From Ampullaceana balthica (lineage: Eukaryota > Mollusca > Gastropoda > Lymnaeidae): 64,000 nucleotides of DNA. The position numbers and the translations under genes were made by a program. The stretch is taken from assembly GCA_944989445.1 (NCBI GenBank), contig CALYLW010000335.1, positions 372,001 to 436,000 on the forward strand. Reading direction: 5' to 3'. The notes under the pieces are model-generated. The model searched no databases. It saw nothing but the letters and a program-made list of their open reading frames with translations, and had not been told where the DNA came from. Below are positions 48,501-60,500 of this stretch, one piece after another; position 1 is the stretch's first letter; each line of letters begins with the position of its first letter.

Positions 48501-51500
48501 CTTTTTAGAGGTAATGAAGGCTTTTATTAGAGGTAATATAAGGCTTCTATTAGAGGTAATGAAGGCTTTATATTAGAGGTAATGAAGGCTTTTATTAGAG
48601 GTAATGAAGGCTTTATATTAGAGGTAATGAAGGCTTTATATTAGAGGTAATGAAGGCTTTTATTAGAGGTAATGAAATACTTTTTTTGGTTGAGATTTTA
48701 TATGTGTTTTATTAGATGGTATTTACTATACCTTTGTTATATAAAGTAGTCAAGTACAGGTCCCCTTTCAGACCATGTTGGCTATGGGGAAAGTTCCCCT
48801 TTCAGACCATGTTGGCTATGGGGAAAGTTCCCCTTTCAGACCATGTTGGCTATGGGGAAAGTTCCCCTTTCAGACCATGTTGGCTATGGGGCAAGTTCCC
48901 CTTTCAGACCATGTTGGCTATGGGGCAAGTTCCCCTTTCAGACCATGTTGGCTATGGGGCAAGTTCCCCTTTCAGACCATGTTGGCTATGGGGCAAGTTC
49001 CCCTTTCAGACCATGTTGGCTATGGGGAAAGTTCCCCTTTCAGACCATGTTGGCTATGGGGCAAGTTCCCCTTTCAGACCATGTTGGCTATGGGGCAAGT
49101 TCCCCTTTCAGACCATGTTGGCTATGGGGCAAGTTCCCCTTTCAGAACATGTTGGCTATGGGGCAAGTTCCCCTTTCAGACCATGTTGGCTATGGGGAAA
49201 GTTCCCCTTTCAGACCATGTTGGCTATGGGGCAAGTTCCGCTTTCAGACTATGTTGGCTATGGGGCAAGTTCCCCTTTCAGACCATGTTGGCTATGGGGC
49301 AAGTTCCCCTTTCAGAACATGTTGGCTATGGGGCAAGTTCCCCTTTCAGACCATGTTGGCTATGGGGCAAGTGAAGCAGCGTTGACAAGTTTTTATTGCC
49401 ACAGCATAAATGCCCAGCTCCCTTCACTTCCCCAACCTATGTCAGGTGCCCATTCAGAGCTGGATGGACTTAGGGACGCCCTTTAGCCTCGGGAACAAGA
49501 CCTTGCCTTCACCAAGACTCGAACCCGTGACTCTAGGTACACCAGCCGAGCGCGCTGCCACTCGACCACCATGCCCCTTAAATCTCCTGGTCCAAGGCTG
49601 AGTCTCAACAGATCGTGGTGAGGGGTGGCTGCTCTACTGATAACGAGACCCCGACCGAGAACCTTTGTTATATAGTCTACATATTTGTAATCTAGTCAGT
49701 CTATACCTGTCATATTTGATCCTGGCCAAAAGAGGGGGAAGCCAATTTTTGTTACATTCACAATGAGCATCCAAGATGACAATGACGTCCCCAGTGGAAT
49801 GTTCGGCACCTTTAGTTCTGGCAGCGATGAGGCCAAGACGTTCAGGGTTCCTATACAGCTTGACAAGGCCATTGAACTGTTTGATATAGTTCTCTAGCTT
49901 GTCCTGAAGAAAGTCTGTAGAGAAGAGATGGCATAAATGTACAGTGTTCCTAAACAGCTTGACAAGACCATTGAACTGTTATTTTGTTCTTTGAAGTCAG
50001 GATGTAGGTCAGCAAATAGAGGACACTCAAAAGTAAGTCATTCTTGAACTAAACATGGAGAAAGTTAATGTTCACCAGGAAGTGAATCAAATTAAAAAGA
50101 CAAGATTTTTCAACTTAGAAACAAAACACAAAAAAGCAAAGGAAGATAATATAAAGCGTATAAAGATATAAATAGAGCAGGATTGTGAAAGTTTGGTGCC
50201 ATGGTATATCAGAAAACTAAGAGAATATTTAAACAATTTAAATCTTGTTGTCCATGCTTACCATAGTCACTGCCATCGTCAATGAGAACAACTTCTTTGA
50301 GAAGTTTTGTTGGGGAAGTGTTGATGATGCTGTGCACTGTGCGGACAAGTGTTGACCAGCCCTCGTTGAAAAATACAAGGATAACACTGGCTGTGGGCAG
50401 TTCTTCTGGGTAGTGCCAGTATTTACATCTAGAGAATAGAGACAAACACATTTTGAGCTGGTGAATAAAATAACAATCATCAAAAGGATTGTCATACAGA
50501 TTTGAACTGGGGTGTCTGAAAATATAAAAAGATAAGAGGAAACTTCAATGTTAGATTATTTAAACAACTATTAAAACACATCGAAACTTAAGGTTTTGTA
50601 AGCATTAAGGCTTTGTATATTTGTTTAGATTTAGTTATGTCCAGTGATTAAAAAAAATTTGAAATTATCAGGAGCCATTTATTGTCCACGGTATACGAGG
50701 GGATTGTGTGGCTAGCACAATGCCCGGCCGCCTTTACTTCCCAAACTGATGTCCGGTATTCATTTGGAGCTGGGTGGCCTCAGGGATGCCCTTTAGCCTC
50801 AGGAACAAGACCCTGCCTTCACCGAGACTTGAACCTGTGACTCTCGGTACAACAGCTGAGCAAACTGCCGCTCGACCACCGCACCCCTAGATGACCTATT
50901 CCCCACCAATATTTACACAATCTAACGCTAATAATGCTCATAATCTAATTTTAAAGAAATGCTTTTATCGTGATAAATATTTTAAATTGCTTTTCTTCAA
51001 AGTGATACTTTTTTATGACCCCCCCCCCACCAATAAACATTCAAAGTGATACTTTTATTTGACCCCCCCCCCACCAATAAACATTTAAAGTGATACTTTT
51101 ATATGACCCACCAATAAACACACCCCACAAAGATGTCACAATCTGAAACAAGACTCAAATAACTGACAGGATCTTTGGGAAAGGATAACTGTAGATGAGA
51201 TAGGTATACATTCACTCCTAAAAAACTTAAAAATAAACAAAGCTACTGGCCCAGATGATTTGCCTGCAAGGTTATTAAAAGAACTAAGCAATGAACTGTC
51301 CCCAATCCTTGTAGTTCTTTCAAGCCTCTCTAAACCAGGGTAAAGTGCCCCAGGATTGGAAATTAGCTAACGTAACTCCACTCTTTAAGAAAGGGGATAA
51401 ATCAGACCCTGGTAATTACAGGCCTGTATCACTTACTAGTATCACCTGTTAATTACTAGAACACATAATATATAGTAGAATAGTTAACCACCTTGACAAA

Positions 51501-54500
51501 TATAATGCCCTATGCCCACATCAACATGGCTTTAGAAAAAACAGATCGTGTGAAACACAATTAATAGGTTTAATAGATGAACTATCAAAAGGCTTAGACA
51601 AAAATGATCAAATAGATACAATATTACTAGACTTCTCAAAAGCATTTGAAAAAGTTCACCACCTTAGTTTACTTAAAAAACTTAACTACTTTGGAATCTC
51701 AGGTTCCTTACATCCAAGACTTCCTTTTGGGCAGGGAGCAAACTGTAATAATTAATGGATCTAAATCTGCACCAATAAAGGTTAACTCAGGAGTTCCACA
51801 AGGAACTGTGCTAGGTCCCTTAATCTTTTTAATTTATATAAATGATTTACCCAACAACATCTCAACAGGTAAAAAAGTTAGGTTATTTGCTGATGATTGT
51901 ATAATCTATAGAACAATTAAATCAGAACAAGATAGCAAAATTTTACAAAAAGACTTAGATGAATTGATAAAATGGGAAACTAACTGGAGTATGTCTTTCC
52001 ACCCAGAAAAGTGTCAACTGTTGAGAGTAACAAAGAAAAAGAAACAAATAAATTCAAAATATTGCATTCATGGAAAAGAACTGACCCAAACTAAAGATGC
52101 AAAATACTTAGGAGTCTTAATAAATGAGAAACTATCATGGAATCCCCATGTCAATGAAGTTATTAAAAAATCAAACAAAACCTTAGGCTTTATAAAAAGA
52201 AACTTTAACAAATGTAATAGAGATATAAAACTAAAATGCTACCTCACTTTCGTGAGACCTGTACTAGAATATGCATCTTCTGTATGGGACCCATCCACCA
52301 AAGAAAACATTGATAAACTAGAACAAATTCAAAAAAGAGCTGCCAGATTCATTACTGGAGAATATTCAAAACTGACAAGGATAAAACCATTAGTTAAATC
52401 ATTAAACCTTGAAACACTAGAGGATAGAAGAACCAAGAGCAAAGTAGTAATCATACATAAAGCAATTAATTCTAATTTAGAAATACAACACAAAGATAAC
52501 TTAATACAACCCTCAGATAGACATAAAGATAAAAACACCTTTCTTATTCCGTATGCAAGAACAAACACATACAAGTTTTCCTTCTTCCCGTCCGGAATTC
52601 GGGTGTGGAATGGGTTGCCTGAAGAATCCAGGAAAACCAACACTTTATCAACATTTAAATCTCTAATAAAAATGCAGGACTAAACACAAACCATAGATAA
52701 GCGTAGGACGCAATAATCTTCTGTATAGAAGGAGCGTCTGTAAACAGATAAGATAAGATAAGGATGATGAAATGAGAAGACAAAATATGTAAACAGAAAT
52801 GAAAATTTAAAAAATAAAATCTCCTAAGCAAACTTAGGGGCCATCCATATATTACGTACGCACAAAATTCGTATTTTTGAACCCCCCCCACCCCCGTTGC
52901 ATCCCATAGATTTTCCATACATTTTCCGGACCCCCCCCCCATGCGAACGTACAAATTCGCTCATGCCACCCCGTTTTTGAAAAAAAAATTTAAGCTGGAT
53001 TCAGAAAGGAGATATTGGTTTTACTCTTTGAAGCCGCTCATAAATGACGTCACACGCCTAAAAAGGGGGGCAGGGGAGAAGGTCACGCATTTGTGACAAG
53101 TGGGAGGGGGGTGTTTAAGAAATGTGACATCACATCAAAATACACACCAAAATATATGAAAATGTGGCTTTTTCTTTTTTTTTGTCAAAGCTTTGGGGCC
53201 TTACATTAATGACGTTTCGCGATTATAAACGATTTTCACACACATCACACGTCATCACTAAAAGTTAGACCCCCCTCTTTTCCAATATTACGTTAAAAAA
53301 ATTGCCCCCCCCCCAAAAAAAGCATGTTTCAAATCATTTTTTTTTGTCATTTAAGTTTAAGTATGTATTTAGTGTAAGGCTGGACTTTAATCGCGAAGCC
53401 CATGTAAAATGTCAAATTGTAAACAAACAAATATTTAAGTACAACTTTTATTTTAAGTTACCCGTTTTGATGTGACGTGACGTTTCTTAAACTACCCTTC
53501 CCCTTCGTCACAAATGGTCGACCCCCTCCCCCCTCTAGGTGCGTAACGTCATTTACGGATGGCCCCTAGGAAGGGGGGCCATCCATAAATGACGTCACGT
53601 GAATTTAGCAGATTTTTCACTCCCCCTCCGCCCTCGTCACGTGTCGTCACAAAAACTTCAATATGATGTCACAAAGCTTTCCGCCCCCCACCCCATAAAA
53701 GCTGTACTTTCTTTTTGAAAAAGAGCATGTTTAAAATCACTTTTTTGTCATTTAAGTATTTATTTAGTGTAGGCCTCCATTCTAATATCGTAACACGTGT
53801 GAAGTCATGTTAAACACCATGTAACAAATCAAATATTTAAGTGGAACTTTTATTTAAAGTTGCGAGTTTTGATGTGACGTCACATTTCTCTAACACCCCC
53901 TCCCCCACGTCACACTTATGTAGACAACTCCCCCCCCCACCCCCTTTTCCCCTAGGTGCGTGAAATCCCCGTCCCTTTGTGTGTTTACAATGGCTAAGGC
54001 ACCGGTGGGCGAAAGAGAAACTTCATCTAATTTCAAGAAATGGACAGATAAATCCGACGGATATATTTTATTAATGTGTAAACGTTTGGTCTGAATCAAA
54101 TGTTAATTACTTCCAAGTAATTAAAAGTTCAAAATTTCGTTTGCAATAAATTATAAAACATTATTGCATATCAGTATTGACTCAGTCGGTCTCGAATGAT
54201 GTTTGCAGTCAGAGCGGTTTACGTTTCTATGCTTAGTATTATGCAAATTAAATTTGTTGTGCGTACGTGCACATTCAGTCGAGATCCCCTCCTCCCCGTA
54301 CGCATGCATACGCAAAATGCCGTAAATTTAAGACCCCACTCCTTGCGTACATAATATATGGATGGCCCCTTATTTCCTTCCTTTGAAAAAATAAATTTAA
54401 AAAAATTAGTTCATATAAAAAAATTAATTTCTTTTTTTACATTCCAATTTTATTATTTTTTCTTTCAATGTGTCAATCAATTCCTTTGTATATATTGGCA

Positions 54501-57500
54501 CTGATTACTTTGCTTACCATAGTTGATTACTTTGCTCACCATAGTTGATCAATTTAATTTGATACTTGTGAGATATCACCTGAGATAAGTTAATCTTAAA
54601 ATAGATTTCCTAGATGTGCCATGATAAAATAGCTCTTGCCAGCTAGGTGAGAATATCAACTGCCCACAAAAATGCCATTGTTATTCAACTCTGAGGACAA
54701 AGGACTACGCCCCCCCCCACCCACCACCACCACCCCTCAAAGCAGAACCAGGAGATCCAGTTAATGATTGGCTGGTTAAACACACAGTGACAGCAAAATA
54801 ACAATGGCAGGCTCTGTGCATGGGCCCGTTCCATAAATGTAATTATTTTGTTGCAACAAACAAAGTATTTGAGTTTTATTAGATTTTTATACAGGGCAGA
54901 AGAATGTAACAACTTACTCAGGCATACGAGTGTCTGGAACTGTCCTATTCATGGCGACTTTATCACTGGCTACCATGTTGAAGCCATATTCTCTTGTCTG
55001 TCTGTCTGCCTCATCTTTCTCTTCCAGGGAAACCACCACAGCTGTTCCTCCTTCACCTGAACAAGCAAAGATAGTCAATAATAACCATTTTCCTAAACAA
55101 ACATAGATAGTCAATAATATCTATTTACCTGCACCATTGAACTGAATTATTTTGTTTCAAATTGGTGAGGCAAACGGTTTTACCTGAGTTGATCTAACTA
55201 TGGGTAGACAGTTTGAAATTTCACAGCAGTTTTTCTAACTTTAATATAAAATAAATTGCACAAAGGAATGTTGTTCTGTAACTGTATGTAACTATATGAT
55301 GTGCTGTATGTAACTATATGATGTGCTGTATGTAACTATATGATGTGCTGTATGTAACTATATGATGTGCTGTATGTAACTATATGATGTGCTGTATGTA
55401 ACTATATGATGTGCTGTATGTAACTATATGATGTGCTGTATGTAACTATATGATGTGCTGTATGTAACTATATGATGTGCTGTTTGTAACTATATGATGT
55501 GCTGAATGTAACTATATGATGTGCTGTACATAAAATTTGAATAATTGTTAAACCGTCCAAACATTTCCCTACAGTGTAAAATATAGAGAAAAAAATTTGA
55601 AGCATTGTTTTATCCCTTTTTAAAAACTTGCTAATAATAAAAGCAATAAAAAATAGATTTGAAAGCCACATCTTTTTCTTTGCGTTAAGCTGTTGCTGCT
55701 CCCTTATAGCAGTGTGCTAATGATGCACACTCTAGCCAACTGCTATACGGGAGCAAGACATGGACCATTTATACATCCCAAGAGCGCAAGCTAAATAGCT
55801 TCCACTTGAGATGCCTGCGTCGCATCCTTGGCATTAAATGGCAGGACAAAGTGCCAAATAGTGAGGTCCTGATACGTGCCAATACCCAAAGCATTTTCTC
55901 AATCCTTAGTGAAAGACGCCTGAGATGGCAAGGACATGTTAAAAGAATGAGCCCTTGCCACATCCCCAAGGACCTCCTATATGGAGAACTGGCGTCATGA
56001 AAGAGGAAGACAGGTTTCCCACGTCTGCGATTTAAAGATGTCTGCCAAAGGGACATGAAAGCAGCCAGAATACTCACAAGCAACAGGGAATGTAAAGCAG
56101 AAGACTGATCTACGTGGCGCACAGTTGTCAAAGAGGGCGTCAAAGTAGCCGAGGAGCAAAGGATGGAGGCGGCTACAGGCAGAAGAGCTGGGAGAAAGGC
56201 CAAAACATTTGGAAGCACAGAACTCGTGTGTAAAAGCTGTGGTAATGACTGTCACTCAAGGATAGGACTGCACAGCCACTAGAGGAAATGCAACCCAACT
56301 CAATGGTGATGCACCATCGTCTCGCGAGATGGAAGGATGCCGATTAAGCTTGTTGCTGTTACCTCAACTCAAAATTTTGTTTGCATAAAACCTTTGTTAA
56401 CATTAAAAATGATTTTTTAAAATAAAATTCTAAAGTTTTGAATGCTAAAAAAAAATAATCTTAATATCCAAACGCAGCCACTAAAACTAAACTTAACATC
56501 AAACATAAACGCAGCCACTAAAACTAAACTTAACATAAAAAATCCTTTGGCTTAAAGTGTTTCCCAATGTGCTCCCCCATCTAACCATCAGAGATGAGAG
56601 CAGGCACTTCAGGTATTCGACCAACGGCCAGACATTATGATGAGAAAAAATTTAGTTCCATTTATCTCAAAGGATTTCACACAGATGGGTCAGTTGAAAT
56701 TCACACAGATTGTGCTTGACCACATTACACAGATTGTGCTTGACCACATTAAAGTAGCAGCAGAGCAGCTGAGTACTTTCTCTCTCCTACCTCCACAAAA
56801 ATTTTTTGTTTGTTTTTTCAGGTAGAATGAACTTTAATTGATAATTCAATCAGAAGGTAAGTGATTCAAATCAAAGACAAGTTCAAATTTTTTTTTAAAT
56901 AAAATAATTTTTCAATTTGTAGTGTCATTAGGGTTGGTCAACTTTACAAATGTTCACCTCTCTATTGAGTTAATAGCCAAATATCTTTAATTAGGCTCAC
57001 AAAATTCCTGGTGGCTAGACATACATGTCGGGAAATAAAATAAATGCTAAAAATTCCACTTCCAACAAAATATCTGTTGAGTTTATTTGGTTAATTGTTG
57101 AGTTTATTTGGTTTATTGTTGAGTTTATTTGGTTTATTGTTGAGTTTATTTGGTTTATTGTTGAGTTTATTTGGTTTATTGTTGAGTTTATTTGGTTTAT
57201 TGTTGAGTTTATTTGGTTTATTGTTGAGTATATTCACATCAAGATTATTCACTCTAACAACATTGATTCCATGGTTGCACTGATTATTCTTTAGGTAATT
57301 AATTAGCTTGGCAGATTAATTCTGAATACACCATCTTTAAATCAGTAATCTGAAAGTGGCCACCAGAAAACGTTGACCATATTAAAATTTGAGACTATCA
57401 ATCTTTTGTAGAATCTTGAACAATTATTGACTCAACTAAAATGGTAGTGAAGCCTTGTTTACATTCAATGCTGTACAACATTGTACAAGTTTTCATTGAT

Positions 57501-60500
57501 CACAAAGGTAAGGAAACTACTTGATATACATTGCGCAATACCCCAAATGGCATGGGTCTAGTATAATCTTTTTAAATACCAATTGTTGAAACCTGCATTT
57601 ATATATACATGTATAATGGGTCTATATTGAATTCAGTTAAGCCTTTTATACAAATGATTTAGTTTAGATTTAGAAGTTATTGTTTCTAAATGGCACATCT
57701 AACCAGGACTATAAAGACTTTTTTGGACATTTTTGTATTCTTTTAAAAAAAATTAAACTTCAAATCAAATAGTTAGAACATACCTGGCCCATATTGCTTG
57801 ATATCTGGAGGTTCATAGTTGCCAATAATCCCCTCCTTAAATTCAGCTGGCGGACCATACACCTTTTCTGGAAAGGGGACATCATCACCATTTGAAATGT
57901 CTTTTTTTACAGGGGGCCGCATAAAGTTGTCACCAAATGGGTTCAAGGGTAGATTCCATTTCTGCTTATCAGCAAGTGGTAAAACATCCTGGCAACAAAT
58001 TTGAGGGTTGAAAAAAATCATTCTTAGACAAATGTCTGTGTTCAATGAGGAAAATATATTTCTAATAAAATTAGCAAGAGAACTGACTATTGGAATTTTC
58101 ATTTTAATACATAATCTATATAAACACATGCTAAAATTTATATTATATACAGTAAGGCATTGATAATCAGGGCTAAATGGGGTGTTATTATCAGCTTATC
58201 CAGATTATTTTATTCTTTAATTTGAGATTTTTTATTCTTTATATCATTATGTGCTGTAAATATTGAGGTCATACTGTCCCCTTTGAATTGCTAATACAGT
58301 CGAAACCGGTTAAGTCGACGGCGTTGGGGTATGAAAAATGGCGTCGAGATAACCGATGATCGAGTTAAAACGAAAACCAATATTGCGGCAAAATATTAAC
58401 ATGTGCTTGAAATTTTTTTATGTACATGATGTGCGTTAATTAGTGATGGGACGATTAATCGGAATCGTATCGGAACCCTAATATTTTTTCACTCTTTCCA
58501 AAGGTTGTAATGACCATTCGTTTTTAAGGACCATTTAAATATAACCATGGTTCCCACTCAGGAAAACGGGAAAAAGGCGGGAATTCTTAACAAATTTTTC
58601 TCGGCCTTCAAAGTCTGGAAAAGTTATGACTAGTCGGAAATTTATATATATATATATTTTTATGCCAAAGTAAAGGACTTTGATTACGTCTCTGTGGTCA
58701 TGTTTCGATTCCATTTAATTAAAAAAAAAGATTTTAAAAGAAAAGTTACCAGTTTATAATCGTCTGCGCATGCGTTAAAAGGTCAAAATTTTCACCTCGC
58801 CTCGTCACATGGCATGTCCCTATTGTCACAGCAGCTTGCGTTAGCAATATCCCTCGAATCAGCGAAATAAATTTTTAAAAAAACATATCTATATGGTAAT
58901 TTTAAGTTTAATGCTTTTGACGTGCAGGATATCTGTCACTATCATACCGCTCTCAAATTTCCTCAGTCAATCAAACTTGTAATTAAATAAAACTATTGCG
59001 GCCTTGACCGTTGATCACAGCACGCTGTGGGCTGTGTGTTAGACCTGGGCCGGCAACTAAGTCTAAGCGAATTTTTTTTAAAATCATTCCTTATCAGAAT
59101 TCGACCTACACAAGTATGATTTGATTTCACCGTCACGCGCGTGTTAGTCACAGTCACGTATCTTACTGGTAACAAAGCAACAACAAACTTTTAAAAGAAT
59201 AATAATTTTTATATTTAATTAAATAAAAACCACCGTCGATTCTCGATACAAACCTTTATTTCATTTCTAAAGATATTCGTTTATCTTAAAAAATAAAATG
59301 ATTAATGCATCAGAAAATGAATAAGTTTAATAATAATATAACATGCACTGCGAAATAATGACGGATTAAAGACTGCTAACGCGATTTACGGGCACCTCGG
59401 GTGAATACATCTAATTCCCACATGGATCGAAAGTGAAAGAAGATAATAACATCCGGTAATTTTTATTGAAATCTCGTAGAATCACACAATAGCCGGAAGT
59501 CTCGAAGAAAGCGAGATGTCAACACTGTTTTGAACTAAAAATGCCAAGTGCATTGCTAGGCAAACATTCAAGGATCAAGCTAACCAACGTTAAGTTGCAA
59601 ATTTGGCCCTCTTTTGTGCTCGAGGTATTAGGTTTCGGCGACTTAAAAAAATCTAATTAACCGATGAGAAAATGCTAAGACAAAGAGAGGATTTGGCGGT
59701 TCCAATAAAAAACGCCGAGTTAGTAGGGTGGTCGAGTTAACCGAGCTCGAGTTAAGTGGGTTCGACTGTATTATGGGAGTCCTTATTAATTATGTTGTTA
59801 AAAATTATATTAGTGGCCTTAAAGAGAGGAAGTTTATTATTAAATTGAGATGCCATCGCCCCGGAAGAGATAATCTTTGTTATTCAATCAAGATTTTTAT
59901 GACTTTTCAAATGCTTCTCTAATTTATGTAAAAGAGAGTAGCTTGCCAGTGTTGCTGCCTATCTGAGTTAGTTCTATAATTATGACTGGATGGTCTAAAC
60001 TTAGTTCTTGTAAGTTGAGCAAAGCTGTTGAAAACCAACTGGGTTATTATAGGAGTTTTAAATACAACTTAAATTCTGAGCAATATCTTTCTTCTCAAAT
60101 CATGACATTATCATTATTCATCAAAGTTGTTACTTTGAAAAATTATGACGACCACAAATATTATGACAACCACAAAAATTATGACAATCACAAATATCAC
60201 GAAAGCAAAATAGTATGCACTAGACCAGGGGTTGGCAAACAGGGGTAAGTTATCCCATTTGGGGTAAAAAGGGAATTCTTGGGGGTAATGCCGACTCATT
60301 GGGACAACGCTCTCCCAAACCCCTGAGTCGTGTGGGCCGAACCTCACGCCTTCGAGGGTAACGTCAACATAAACTTTTAAATGTTGGGGTAATTGGCAAA
60401 ACAGTTTGCCGACCCCTGCACAAGACCATTAAGCTCTTTTCTTTATGTAAATAAATTTAAAACAATTTTTATACATTAGTATATCTTTTAAATTGTACAC

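Noticed and set aside
48256..48576. 106-residue frame
   Set aside because: 23 bp minisatellite.
48716..49486. 256-residue plus-strand frame and two shorter overlapping ones
   Set aside because: 34 bp minisatellite read through in all three frames.
55769..56255. Minus-strand frames of 149 and 86 residues
   Set aside because: Antisense of the LINE 3' fragment at 55,690-56,350.
57025..57294. Hydrophobic repeat protein (VEFIWFI repeats)
   Set aside because: 21 bp intronic tandem repeat; no start context and no conservation evidence.
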